Assembly (NCBI GenBank): GCA_009746045.1
Contig: RPFO01000819.1
Span: 124,001 to 188,000, forward strand
Reading direction: 5' to 3'
DNA: 64,000 bases
Origin: Mesostigma viride
Lineage: Eukaryota > Streptophyta > Mesostigmatophyceae > Mesostigmatales > Mesostigmataceae
In this document: piece by piece, positions 42,798 through 53,977 of the stretch
Position numbering within the stretch: the stretch's first letter is position 1
How the letters are laid out: every line of letters begins with the position of its first letter
Position numbers and translations under genes: made by a program
Notes under the pieces: generated by a model
What the model was told of the DNA's origin: nothing
What the model saw: only the letters and a program-made list of their open reading frames with translations
Databases searched by the model: none

Positions 42798-43135
42798 CAC
42801 TAGGAACTCGGCTTTGAGAATGGGTGAGAAATGGTGAGAAAAAGGGTGAGAAAGGTGAGAAAAAGGGTGAGAAATGGGTGAGAATGGGTGAGAAAGGTGA
42901 GAAAAAAGGGTGAGAATGGGGTGAGAATGGGTGAGAAAACACGTTTCTCACCCGGGTGAGATTGCCCCAAAAAGGTGAAAAAAGGGGGAAAACGTGAGAA
43001 AAATCTCAAAAAACAGGACGTGAGATAAGTGAGAAAAACGGGAGGTGTGAAACGTGAGAAAAGTGAGAAAATCAGGACGTGAGAAAAGTGAGAAAAACAG
43101 GACGTGAGAAAAGTGAGAAAAGTGAGAAAACACAG
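42798..43135 (+). repeat. CACTA left terminus and subterminal repeat block
   Basis: The TIR CACTAGGAACTC is followed by more than 20 copies of GGTGAGAAA / GTGAGAAAA-type units up to about 43135. Confidence 0.85.
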
Positions 43136-43298
43136 CGCTGAAAAACACACCCATAATGCAATATGCTGGCAGCAGACACATGCATGCAGTGCCAGTAACA
43201 ACCGCTGTTCAAAACAGCACGAACAATAATGATTTTTTCATTAAATGTTTGAATAATTTTAATGTTTACAGCTGCCAGAACCCGTTGATTCAACTATT

Positions 43299-43446
43299 CA
43301 ACACTGTTATGGCGTTATGTACATCTTCGGCATTCAAATATGCCTTTTCAACACAGTCTGTTATGGCGTTATGACATCTTCGGCATTCAATGCCTGTTCA
43401 ACACAGTCTGTTATGGCGTTATGACATCTTTCGCATTCAATGCCTA
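43299..43446. repeat. 49-bp tandem repeat, three copies, inside the CACTA element
   Basis: Units start at about 43299, 43349 and 43399 and share TTATGGCGTTATG, ACATCTTCGGCATTCAA and TGCCT..TTCAACACAG. The last unit has a one-base insertion (CTTTCGC). Confidence 0.8.
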
Positions 43447-45640
43447 TCATCAAATACTATATGGTAGCTAGCTAACAAAGCGGGCCGGTCGAGAGGGCGT
43501 CACATGCTGACTTGAAAGTGGAACCGCTTGCATTTTACTCTCGTGGTCCCTGCAAGAAATAAAGCAAACCGACACAATATACGCAAGAGGAAAAGAAATC
43601 AGATCCTTGACATAGATGTAAGCGTTCTACAAGGATCTTGAGCTCAGCAAATGTGTATGGCAAATCATAATTCCATCAACATACAATTCTACACATCCAT
43701 GCATGCAAGAGGCCGGGGGAAAAAAAACAGGCCCTTGCAGATAAACATCTATACCTTCAAATGCCAAAATAATGACACCTATAATTCCCCCTAAAATGAA
43801 AGCAGTGCAAGAGACAAAAAAGACATCAGATCCTTGACATAGACATCACCATTCTACAAGGAAGAGCTCACCAGCACCTAACGGTCCATGCAGCAAATGT
43901 GTAGAACCCAACACTCACTCTTATGGCAAAGCAGCCCCATGTGGCAAGGCAGCACCATACACATGAATCACACCATGCGCCAGATGTCACACGAGCAAGG
44001 CACAACGTTGTCGTCGGATCAGAAAGCAACAAACGTGAAAACGCTAGCGGCCCAAATCTGAGATTCCGCGGAACACAGAAAATAAGAAAGCTCAGAAGCT
44101 ACCAGCAAGGGATCGAACATATGACCTTTGGCATGATTTCGCGGCTGTGTGAGTCTCCTGATCCGAAGGCATCTCACTTAATTAACGTTTCGAAACAGCC
44201 AAACTGCGGAAAATCTCTTACCGGAGAGAGTTGCCAATATCAAGGAGACAACCAGCGCAGGCCAGAAATCGGGAGAATCCGGACCATGGTAGCTCGAGCC
44301 TGCCGTTATCTTGTCCGCGTTTTCGAGTCGTGCAGGATTATGAATATGAATGGAGATGGAAATGTGTAGCCTTGTGCATTGAAATTACGGCTGGCTGACG
44401 TGAAGAGCGACTACATGACCTACACGGTGGGGCCGGAAACGGCTTGCTTGATTGTGTTTCATCGTGGGCAACGAGTCCAACAACTACTTTCTCTGGGCGG
44501 CAAACTGCGGCAAATTGAACGCAAACCTCATCATGAAATCTTGACCGTCGAAATCTAACAATCCGACGACTTATGCAGTATGCCGCGTAATTTTCTGTTG
44601 CGGGAGAGCCGTTGGGCCGGTTCCCGACGCGGGCGACCAGTGGTTTGCGTTAAGTTAACTTAGCTGAAGTTCCCCAAGCCGCATGATGGCTCTCATCGAC
44701 GGCCTCAGTCTATTGACGCGTCGGCCCGATTTTGGCGGCACCCAATTTGACCCCAACGGCACCTACCGACAAAGGGCATACGTACGTTTCACGCGCACCA
44801 CGACCTTCGAGCTCTGCTATGGCGGTGGTGCCGTGGGGCCCGCATCAGACTGCGGGCCCTTATCTGCTTTTGGCGGTGCTGCCGTTGGGCCCGCATCAGA
44901 ATTCAGGCCCTTTATGCATGCGGGCCATTAATGCATGTTACTTTTTTAGTCTTCTGCATACAAATATGAAGCAATGAGGTCGTGTCCTCTGGATTTTTGC
45001 ACTGCAAATGGCATTTGCACCGTGTGCAGTTCCTGGACGTTTGGAAACATGCATGATGGCATGTGGCTAATGTAATGACTGACTAGCTAGACCGTTTCAG
45101 TGGTTTTTCATTTGCGGGTATTTCCTCGTAAATGGTGGGAAAGCGATCGCAGCAATGGTTCTCACCACTAGACACTCCCGGCCAGTGAAGCTCGAAAAAC
45201 ACGCCCTGATCAAGCAAGCTGTTTCCGGCCCCACTGTATAGGTCATCTTACAGTCGCTCTTTGCGTAAGCCAGCCATAATTTCAATGAACAAGGCTACAC
45301 ATTTGCATACTCTTTGCTTGGTTATCGGTGTGCCTTTGTTTGGATGCAGGGGGGATCGCTGTGCTGACACAACGCGGCAAGGGATTTGCTGGTAGAAGAT
45401 GCCCTTCCCAAGGCTGATTACAGCGACCCTGCGAATGGCGACGAGGCCTACTGGTGAGCCTTGTTTTTTGCAAATGCTACTTACGCCGTCTGCTTTGGTT
45501 ATTTTAATTCAGTCCTATTGAAAGGCGCCTTGGGATTAGCCATGCAATCATGTTTTACTGTCACAAAGCCAGCCCTAGTAATTAATATCTAGTTTGTTTG
45601 GTTTTACCCATCCGGGTGCCATGATCTTGCCGCCAGTAAA
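43447..45640. other. CACTA internal non-coding region with rearranged transposase scraps
   Basis: No long ORF is supported. An imperfect direct repeat (CCTTGACATAGA, then TTCTACAAGGA) occurs at about 43600-43640 and 43830-43865. A 100-bp segment at about 44359-44460 recurs inverted at about 45195-45305; both arms encode a KSD..MTYTVGPETACLI-like peptide. A 65-bp segment at 45310-45374 recurs directly at 45704-45768. The latter ends in a splice-acceptor-like TTTGAATGCAG, and the first copy runs into a possible exon (about 45375-45455, ending CTACTG before GTGAGC). Confidence 0.45.
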
Positions 45641-45742
45641 AGCGTCCTGTGTTGTATCTGTTCTATTTTTTTTTAATAACCAATAATACTTGCAATAATA
45701 ATACTCTTTGCTGGGTTATCGGTGTGCGTTTGTTTGAATGCA

Positions 45743-46686
45743 GGCGAGATCGCTGTGCTGACACAACGTTCAACGTGCTTGCATGGGCATCATTAAACCT
45801 GACGCCGCTTGTGCCGCAAGGCATTGTAGCGGCGTGTGGGGGCGTGAAGCGCTACGCGGATTCTTTCCACAAAGTCAGGATACACAGGTTCAACTACCGC
45901 ACGGAGGCTGCGGACCAATCCCAGGGAAAGCGGCACAAGAATGCGGGAGTTGCGGTGCATGGCCCGGGCGGTGTAGACTTTGGTTTCATTACACACATTC
46001 TGAAGGCCAGGTTAGAGTACCCACGAGGGGGCTGGGAATGGCAGCTGTTGTTGAAGGTGGAGCTTTTTGATCGCCTTCATGTCGCTCACCTGCCCCACGA
46101 GAGGTTGGTGGTCATCAGCAGCGCACAGGCCCCCAGGTCGTCGTGCCTTGTGTTGCCAGGTGCAGTGAGCTCAGTTGGGTATGTCGTCGATGAATGCTAT
46201 GCTCCCGAAATGGTGGTAATCCCTGCCAAACTGCCATGGAGCATGGCACATCAGGCGCAATCTGCCCTCAGTAACCATGTGTATCACAGCGTGGCAGCAG
46301 ATTTCCCCACCATGCCGCAGTTTGAAGTGATTGAGGAGGGTGAGCCGATGCCACCGCCACCGCCTAGTGGCAAGAAGAAAGGCAAGAAGAAGGGGTCCAA
46401 GAAGAAGAAGGTGGCAGCGGCAGACGTAGGTGATGGCGACGTGGTGCGCCGCGCTGGCAAGGCACCTGCTCGAGGGCGCAGCCGCAAGCGTGGTGCTCCC
46501 ACAGATGCTGGACCTAGCCAGCCCACCGTTGTAATTGAGGAGGTCCCTATGGCAAAGAGGGCCAGTGGAAGGCAGCGTAAAGCTGTGAACTATTGCGACA
46601 CTAGTGGGGATGACACTATGTCATCAGAAGATGATGTTGATGCAAGCAACCCCTCGGACAGCAGTTCTGAAGAAGATGACTATTGA
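45743..46686 (+). CDS. CACTA transposase C-terminal remnant (DUF4216-like domain plus acidic tail)
   Basis: The open frame extends back to 45649, but its first 30 residues look like intron. A TTTGTTTGAATGCAG acceptor ends at 45743, so the exon probably starts there. RTEAADQSQGKRHKNAGVAV, then FGFITHILKARLEYP and LLLKVELFDRLHV, follow the pattern of the En/Spm DUF4216 domain (NSGV..., a yGxl-type strand, then a FKCxWfD-like strand). A Lys-rich segment (SGKKKGKKKGSKKKK), an AT-hook-like RGRSRKRG, and an acidic Ser/Asp tail (SSEDDVDASNPSDSSSEEDDY) follow. The DDE catalytic domain is missing. AATAAA lies at 46831-46836. Confidence 0.55.
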
Positions 46687-46830
46687 TTTAATTTGGGCAT
46701 GACAGCATTGTTTATGGAATGATGTGCTGTTTTATATTGTATGACAACCCTATATTAATTGCACCTTTGTGCACCCTATAATGCATATCAAAGTGGTGTT
46801 GAGTTTTTTTTCACGTTAAGGACTTAATGA

Positions 46831-46836
46831 AATAAA
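46831..46836 (+). terminator. AATAAA poly(A) signal of the CACTA gene
   Basis: Canonical AATAAA about 145 bp after the stop codon, just before the subterminal repeats. Confidence 0.45.
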
Positions 46837-46859
46837 GCTCATGATTTTTCTCGTGTTAC

Positions 46860-47195
46860 ACTCTTGGTGAGAAATTTCTCACCACGTTGACTTGTGATTT
46901 TTCTCGTGTTAGTGATTTTTCTCGTGTTGGTGAGAAACTTCTCAATTTTCTCAATTTTCTCAAATTTTCTCACTTTTTCTCACCCATTCTCACCTTTTTT
47001 CTCACTTTAGGGTTTTTTCTCACCCCAATCTCACCAAAACCCCCTTTTTCTCACCAAAATCTCACCCTGGTGAGATTTTTTGCCTAGCGTTTGCGGAAAA
47101 AAATTGAGATTTTTCTCAATTTTCTCAAAAAATTCTCACAAAAGGTGAGAAAATTGAGGGTTTTGAGAAAATTCTCAGAATCTGAGTTCCTAGTG
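46860..47195 (+). repeat. CACTA right subterminal block and terminus
   Basis: Many TTTCTCACC / TTTTCTCA units in the orientation opposite to the left block, ending in the TIR GAGTTCCTAGTG. Confidence 0.85.
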
Positions 47196-49177
47196 TTGTT
47201 GTTGTTGTTGCTGTTGCTGTTGTTGTTGTTGTTGCTGGAGCTGCCCCCCTTGGAGGAAGACTGCCCCTTACCCTTGCCCTTGCCCCAGCCCCTGCCCTTG
47301 CCCTTGCCCTTGCCCTTGCCCCTGCCCTTGCCCTTTCCCTTAAACATTTGTCCCAGCAGGGACTTCACTTCTGCCATGGTGACAGGCCTCTTGCTCCTGT
47401 CTTCCCTCTCCCTATCCTCCTCCTCCCTCTCTTCCCCCCTGACCCTCTTTACAGAGGTTCCCATGGCCCCCTGGCTAAGGGGAGCCAAGGCCAGCTTGAT
47501 ATAATCCAATGCCTCCTTCATGTCCTCCCAGTACTTTGCCATTCCTGTTGCAAGCATAGCGTAGGTGTTTTTGTCAAGTTTGAGTTTCTCAAGGAAGGAA
47601 CGCAGCAAGAACTTGTGATCTAGCTGCTGGACATCAGGACGTGCTTTGATGGCTAGCTCATATTTCTTTGTCTCAGCCACATAGTCCACTGATGTGACCC
47701 TGTATTCCTCTACCCACCTGAATGCCCCATAGATGTCCACAGATGAGGGGGTGGAGAGGAGGTCAGTTAGCTCCTTCATGAAAGCCTCCCAAACTGCCCT
47801 AGCCTGCGTGTCCTGCCACTTGGGATACCTACGCTGGAAGACAAGGATGAGATTCTGAATCTGAGAGGAGGACTGATGGTAAAAATCCCCCTGCATGAGA
47901 GATCCAAACCAATTCTTGACATTCAGTTCCTCCCTAGCCAGCTGAAGAGAGAGAAGTGCATGATTCCCCTGCTCCCTAGTATACCCCTCAGGCAGCCCCC
48001 TGACATTAATCCTATCCACAGGACGGTTTTCATTGTAAGTGGGCAACCTAGAGGGGGATGCAGGGGGAGAGGGAGAAGATGGTGTTGCTGCTGCAGCATT
48101 CACAGGAGAGACATGCTGAGAGGGAAGTGCTACTTGAGTGAGCTGAGCAGGAGGGGCAAGCATGGGCTGTGTAGGAGGGTTAGGCAACCTAGGGGTGGGC
48201 TGGGTGGGGGTGTGAGTGTGTGTCACTTCCCGCCTCCTGCTGCGGGCCTCCTCCCAATCATGGAAGGTGGGAGAGAGGGACACTTCATCGTCAGTAGGGT
48301 TAGTAAAATCATAATGCAGCCAGGTAGGCAACCACCTACCCGCCCCTGACAGGATGGCATTGTGCAGGAGCTCCAGGAGTCGCACCAGGCGAACCCTGTT
48401 GCCCTGCACCCTCCTCCCTGAGAGGAGAGCCTGCAGGGCAGGCAGCAGGTCGTCGCACACCCTGCGTGTGCCCTCTTGGAGGTTGGGCAGACCCAGGATG
48501 TGCGTGATAATCGCACACACCAGGCTGCCCGCCTCCGCGACGTGCATCTGCTGGCTCCGGTCGGCCAGCCCACGGAAGGAGGCTGTGGCTGTCTGTATGG
48601 CACGCCACACGGCCTCATCACTCAGGGTGATGAAGTCCCGACCTTCCAGATCGCCTTCCAGCTGTGCTGGCTGCTGCCCAGCCCTGGTGGGACCCTGAGG
48701 TCCCTCCGGCCCTGCCAGGGCCTTGTCCTTGTTGCGGCTAGAGGGGGCCTGCCCCCCAGAGCTGCTGGAGGTGCCCGTGACACCCTCCATGGGGGCTGCA
48801 TCCCCCGCCAGCGCCGGAGGCGCCGGCGTCGCTGCCGGGGTCCCTGCGACCCCGGGCGCTTGTGTCGCCGCCGGGGTCCCTGCGACCCCGGTGGCCTCCT
48901 CAGCCACCTGGCCCCCCACGCTGGGCGGGGGAGCCCGCGGCTGAGGTTGGACCCTCTGACCTGCCAGAGGGTCCTGGGTGGCTTCACCACCCATGGGCGT
49001 GTTGGGGGCGTCTGCCGCCCCGCGCTCCGTCGCAGGCGGCATCGCAGCCGCCTCACGCCTCTCCGGGCCGGCCAGCCAACTGGCGTGACTTGGGGCCACG
49101 GCCCCAACGGAGTCAGCGTGATCTCCTGTCTGGCGACCACGCGCAGCGCCTCTCTCTGACGCTGCCTGGACGCCCAC
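47196..49177 (-). CDS. Copia-II gag (capsid domain, Gly/Lys-rich basic linker, start of poly-Asn)
   Basis: The frame of up to 697 residues begins in an Ala/Gly/Pro-rich arm (MPPATERGAADAPNTP at about 49050 is a plausible start). The capsid-like helical region follows: NHALLSLQLAREELNVKNW, LILVFQRRYPKWQDTQARAV, WEAFMKELTDLL and KYWEDMKEALDYIKLALAP. It corresponds in position and character to the Copia-I capsid. The linker KGKGKGRGKGKGKGKGRG is very basic and leads to SSSNNNNNSNSNNNNN, where the CACTA element interrupts. Codons to the left of 47196 (TRNSDSEN...) are transposon sequence, not gag. Confidence 0.78.
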
Positions 49178-49900
49178 TGATCAACAGTGCCGGGATTGCG
49201 CCTCGGCCGATTGGCGAAACACCACAGCCAAACTGCCACCTGAACCAGGGGGAACTGCATCCTCAAACGCCCCTCGATCTGCGTTTGCACCCGATGAACC
49301 TCTATCGCATGGATCGGCTCATCTGCATTGAAGCAGCTGAAAACGTTGATGTATGATCCAGCCGTTCACCGAAATGAACGCTGGGATGTCGTCCTCCCCA
49401 ATGGGGAGAAAATGGGGTACGCGCCCGAACGCGACCGGGGGCGGAACATGTTCCCCATACCGGTCAATGTCCATGATGGCCATCTGTCGGCCCACGGAAA
49501 GATTACCAGACGTCGCAGGCGTCTGTGTCGAAATCTCGAGCGAAGGCCGTGACCTCGCAGGCTGCACCTCGCCATCCTCCTCCGAGGAATCACTCCGCTC
49601 ACGACCCCCGTCACCTGCGACGGGGGAATTACGTGTCCGGGGGACCTGCCCCCCAGGTGCCATGGCGGACGAACCGCCAGTGGCAAACGGCCGACCGCTC
49701 GCCATCCCCCGGGCGCCGGGCCCCACCTGCGGGGTCCGACGCCTGGGGTGGTCGGCGACCACCGTGCGGAAGGTGACGTTGGGCGTCACCCTCGCATCGT
49801 TGGTGGAGGGCGTGCCCTCCGGCGAAAGTCGGGGTGAGGTGCGCCTGGCAGGCGCCTTCCCCTTGTTGTTGTTGCCGTTGTTGCCGTTGTTGGAAGCCAT
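49150..49900 (-). pseudogene. Copia-II ORF0 upstream of gag
   Basis: It starts MASNNGNNGNNN at 49900, about 40 bp after the 5' LTR and an A/T-rich leader. The open frame to 49319 is Pro/Ser/Arg-rich, with VTFRTVVADHPRRRTPQ, RQMAIMDIDRYGEHVPP and IPAFISVNGWIIHQRFQLL. A frameshift then gives QTQIEGRLRMQFPLVQVAVW and QWASRQRQREALRVV to about 49120. There is no recognised domain. The position matches Copia-I ORF0. It could instead be the gag N-terminus, joined by two frameshifts. Confidence 0.5.
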
Positions 49901-49941
49901 ATTTTTTTTGGTCGAAAAAAAATAACGAACTTTTCAGTCCA

Positions 49942-50399
49942 AGTTGGATGGAGACTAGGGACGACGAACAACTGCTGAAGCTGAGAGCGAATGATGATTG
50001 TATTAGTAATAATACAATGAGAGAGCAATGGAAGCTGAGGGCTCAGAATGGAACGTCTGGGCAAACTCGGGTGCTGCGGCACTCCCCAGTGCTAAGCCTA
50101 TATGCCTATGGCGGTGCTACCTGCAGCACCTCACCAGTGGACAACTGTACACTGCAATGCCATGCGACCACGTCACTAGCATCAACTACACTCGGCCCGT
50201 CCAGAACCGGATAACCCGGGTCTGGCGGGTCGAGCTAGAGTCTAGGCACAGTCTGGCACTAACCGCACATCGGTCCACATGACACCTCAGTACCGTACAC
50301 CCTGCCGTACTGTACTGAGGTGTCCCGCTCAGCCGCGGTAGGCAATACGCGGCGCGCAGGCCGGAAATCCGTGTGTCAGCCTAAGCATCTCATCTAACT
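49942..50399 (-). repeat. Copia-II 5' LTR (458 bp)
   Basis: This pairs with 37370-37827. It is followed on the plus strand by TSD CGCCC (50400-50404). Confidence 0.93.
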
Positions 50400-51241
50400 C
50401 GCCCGACCGCCCGCCCTCTTCCCCCCCCTCCTCCTCTTCGTCAGCCCCCTCCTCGTCGTCGTACTCGTAGCCTGCCACTGCATGCGTATGGCCGAAAGAG
50501 GAGGACTGTCGCCGCGCTTCAATCTCGTTGACCGCGCGCAACACGCCCTTGGTAGAGCTGGTCGCGGGTGGTCGCGGCTGCTGGTACTGCGTCGGGACCT
50601 GTCTGGCGTGCTGCAGGCGAGCCGCACGCTCACCCGCGTTGCGGGGTCGGTCCCGAGGACCGGAGGAGTCGGGGCGGCTGCCGAAGGCCGGGCCAGAGAA
50701 ACGAACACTGGGTTCCCCTTCTCCTGCCCCACGACTGGCCAGCGTGCTTGCCCAGTTGCCCCGGAGCTTGGGGCAGTCGCGCTTGAGGTGCCCCACCTCG
50801 CTGCACATGAAGCAGCGCGCCTTGCTAGCGTCGATCGCGTTGACGCCATGGTCGGTGTAGCCCTCGTCAGGGTCGTCGAGGTACTCGTCCTCCTCCTCGC
50901 CGGCGAACTCAGTGGAGTACATCTGATTCACCCGTCGCGGGGGAGCTGGTCTGAAGAAACGGCGCACTGAGGGTGCACGCCCGCGAGCCACTACGTCGGC
51001 CACCTGTAGGAGGTACCTCTGGATATTCAAGATGTCCCACTCCTCCCAAGGGACCTCAGCGTAGTGCTTGAATACCTCGTCCTGCAGCTCAGGACAGAGT
51101 GCCTCGATGAACCTGATCTTGTACTCATACCAGGTCATGTCAGCCAGATAGGCGGCGCTGGACTCGAATTTAGACAGAAACTCGCGATATGGGGTGGTCC
51201 CCTGGCGCAGCTTGCCGAAGGCGATCCGCTCGTGGAGTGTA
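50400..51241 (-). CDS. Gypsy-I gag, C-terminal half with CCHC knuckle
   Basis: Between the two copia insertions the minus strand encodes HERIAFGKLRQGTTPYREFL, WYEYKIRFIEALCPELQDEV and YLLQVADVVARGRAPSV (end of the capsid domain). CFMCSEVGHLKRDC (about 50814-50773) is a CCHC knuckle. An Arg/Ser/Pro-rich stretch and an acidic tail (YDDEEGADEEEEGGEEGG) complete it. It aligns with Gypsy-0 and Gypsy-II gag. The N-terminal half is cut off by Copia-III at 51242 and should continue beyond the window. Confidence 0.85.
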
Positions 51242-51699
51242 AGTTGGATGGAGACTAGGGACGACGAACAACTGCTGAAGCTGAGAGCGAATGATGATTG
51301 TATTATCAATAATACAATGAGAGAGCAATGGAAGCTGAGGGCTCAGAATGGAACGTCTGGGCAAACTCGGGTGCTGCGGCACTCCCCAGTGCTACGCCTA
51401 TATGCCTATGGCGGTGCTACCTGCAGCACCTCACCAGTGGACAACTGTACACTGCAATGTCGTGCGACCACGTCACTAGCATCAACTACACTCGGCCCGT
51501 CCAGAACCGGATAACCCGGGTCTGGCGGGTCGAGCTAGAGTCTAGGCACAGTCTGGCACTAACCGCACATCGGTCCACATGACACCTCAGTACCGTACAC
51601 CCTGCCGTACTGTACTGAGGTGTCCCGCTCAGCCGCGGTAGGCAATACGCGGCGCGCAGGCCGGAAATCCGTGTGTCAGCCTAAGCATCTCATCTAACT
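51242..51699 (-). repeat. Copia-III 3' LTR (458 bp)
   Basis: It has the same ends and length as the Copia-II LTRs and a few base differences (for example TGTCGTGCG versus TGCCATGCG). Confidence 0.93.
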
Positions 51700-52765
51700 C
51701 CCATTATGTTTTCCTTTCAGGTTGAAGGCTAGCGACTTCAAGCCTGATCCTGCCCAGCTAGGAGACTGACTCCAAGCTGACTGAGGTGCTGAGCAACTGA
51801 CACCCATACTGCAACATCTGGACTGAAAAAGATGGGCCCCAGAACTCGTGCAATACTTGTGATGGCATCACGTTTAGCTCAACATGCCCGGGGAGTTCCT
51901 CCTCCTCGCGAGCTCACAAGGGAGATAGCTATGCCTGTCTGCCTATCCAGGGAGTGCAGCACCAGCCAAGAGAGCCATTGTAAAAAAAATGCCAAGGTAA
52001 CCGTTTAAGAGGTTCCATGTTGTTCCATCATCATCGCCCACTCAGAGAAAAAAATACCCAGCCAGTCTGGGTCAACTGAGCTCAGGTTACCTGCAACCTG
52101 AGTAATGACAGTAGACAGGTTTATTGCACCCTGCACTGTCCATGTTGTACCTGCACAACATGTGAGGACCAGCCACCCCTGCCCTGCACAGAGGGGGCTG
52201 AAGTCCTAGTGACAGGTGACAGGACTATGACATCCTGGACCTGGCCACGTTGCACCTGCACAACGTGTGGGGACCAGCCACCCCTGCCCTGCACAGTGGT
52301 GGCTGAAGTCCTGGTGACAGGTGACAGGAGTATTGCATCCTGCACCTGGGCTGAGCACGTTGTACTAGACAACATGACAGCACCCATGCCTTTACTGCCA
52401 CTGAACAGTGAGGCCAGGTGGCCCAGGAGAGCCACAGTGAACTGTGGTCCTGGGTAACCACCTGTCAAGGGAGCTTTGACCCTCCACTTGAATGGGAGGC
52501 ACCTGAGCCACTGAGCTCAAGGCCAATCCACCAAGGCATACAACCCTAGTGGAACAGAAAAGTGTGTGATACATCCCATGCCCACCTATGAAGGTGTGCA
52601 TAACGAAATTCCATGGTGTTGAAAAAATCGAAACAGATTTTATTGGCATAGGGCACGCAGATGCATGAAAACAGACTCCAACCAACCCCCTTGCTGGAAG
52701 CCACAACCTACCCCTTGGACCTGCCCAAGGGGTACTGGGTTACCTAGGCGGCCCTGGTGACCAGG
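51700..52765 (-). other. Copia-III 3' non-coding region with hairpins
   Basis: This repeats 37828-38891 with small indels. The three hairpins are at 52141-52162, about 52247-52268 and about 52357-52377. Confidence 0.7.
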
Positions 52766-53977
52766 ACCCTGCTAGGCGTCCCCCCTATGGGGCAGGGTTG
52801 CCTGCTTGCCATAGGGGTTCATCAAGTGGTACAACAGCTGGTATTGGTCAGCTGCCTGCTGAGGCACTTTAGTGAGTGCATCAGCAGCGTTGTGTTTGTC
52901 CTCCACGTGACGGGTGGACTCCCAGTAGGTGGACTCCTGTTTAAGGACCACCCTGGCAGTCAAGATCAGTGTGCACAGCATAGGGGTTAGCAAGGAAACT
53001 GAGGACTGACTGACTGTCAGTGAGCAAGTGTGCCACCACCCCAGCAGTGCTGCCTGCTTGCATCTGCAACCAAACCAGCACATGATTCAAGTACCTGGCA
53101 TGAAGCACTGCTGATACCACTGCCCTGCACTCAGCAGCATTGCTGCTGACAGCCTTGCGTCTATGCAACCGGCTGTACCATGAAATGAGCGACAAGGGTG
53201 CATCATCATTCTGCACAAAATACAAGCCTGACTCCCTTGCCTGCAACTTGGTAATCTGCCTGGACTCCATGGAACTATCCATCATAGCTTGGATGTGAAT
53301 GGTTTTGTGGAGATCCAAGGAGTGCAAGATAAGGGGAGGGCCTTCCTGGAGAGTTTTGGTGATGGCTTTGTGACCTACTTGCATCAAGACATCATCATCA
53401 ACTCTGCTAACCACAGCCAGGTGAGGTGCACACGTTGAGCACAACCACCCCAGCTTGCCTCTAATGGTAGGACAGGCTCCAGGTTTGATTTTTGTTTGCA
53501 AAACCTCCAAGCAGCTGTGCATGTAATCATTGGGAGAATAAAGTGCACACACCCACGGGTTTTGATGCTGCTGGAGTTGTAACATTGTGCCACAAAATGT
53601 TATGGCAGTGGTGCCCAGCTCTACTTGCTTGCCAATCTCAAAATGCTGTGACACTTGTTGAATGAAATCATCTACAGCACGCCTTGGCCCAGCAATCAGC
53701 TGATCATCCCCATGCCACACAAAGGTGAGTATGCCATGAGGGTGTGGGACCACAAAGAAGCAAGGGTCTATGTCATCATATCTAGCCCCTAGCTTTTCAA
53801 ACACAGCCTGAGCTGACATCCTGAAAATTCGAGGAGCTGATTGCAGCCCTTCAACACCTATGTTAGCTTTCAGGTACTGCTGAGGGATGTGTTTTGCCCA
53901 AACTCTGGGAGTGGAGACTACATACACCTGACCATGCCACACTTGTTGTGCTATCTCAGGTGAGCCTTTCAAGAAGG
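52766..53977 (-). pseudogene. Copia-III RT (truncated) and RNase H
   Basis: The minus-strand frame contains FLKGSPEIAQQVWHGQVYVV, GLQSAPRIF, the same FVWHGDDQLIAG variant, and RNase H motifs (MMDSSMESRQ, NAAECRAVV, LLTDSQSV). A short insertion near 52953 (CCCTGGCAGTC versus CCCAGTC) shifts the frame before the last block (DKHNAADALTK). The apparent N-terminal residues of the open frame (54023-53978) are Gypsy-III LTR, not copia. RT lacks everything before AFLKG. Confidence 0.85.

Larger units (their letters stand above)
42798..47195 (+). mobile_element. CACTA (En/Spm) DNA transposon inserted in the Copia-II gag
   Basis: The terminal inverted repeats are CACTAGGAACTC (left, 42798-42809) and GAGTTCCTAGTG (right, 47184-47195), a perfect 12-bp pair starting with the diagnostic CACTA. 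Both subterminal regions (42825-43135 and 46860-47175) are packed with short TGAGAAA / TTTCTCA repeats in opposite orientation, as expected for transposase-binding subterminal repeats. The flanks are GTT on the left and (G)TTG on the right. The 3-bp TSD cannot be fixed because the target is a GTT repeat. The element is about 4.4 kb with one coding remnant (C-terminal transposase), so it is probably non-autonomous. Confidence 0.88.
51242..53977 (-). mobile_element. Copia-III, second Copia-II-family copy, cut by Gypsy-III
   Basis: The 3' LTR (51242-51699), 3' non-coding region and RT-RNase H are present and nearly identical to Copia-II. The sequence stops in RT, at the AFLKG motif, where the Gypsy-III LTR begins (53978). 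The 5' half should resume after Gypsy-III, beyond 64000. The left flank GTGTA (51237-51241) is the predicted TSD. Confidence 0.88.

Noticed and set aside
43299-43446. CRISPR-like array (three 49-bp repeats)
   Set aside because: The repeats are contiguous with no unique spacers, inside a DNA transposon in a eukaryote.
45649-45742. First 31 residues of the CACTA ORF as transposase N-terminus
   Set aside because: The stretch is T-rich and ends in a splice-acceptor-like GAATGCAG, so it reads as intron.
47091-47504. 137-residue plus-strand Leu/Pro-rich ORF
   Set aside because: It spans the CACTA end and is antisense to the gag GKGK linker; a shadow.
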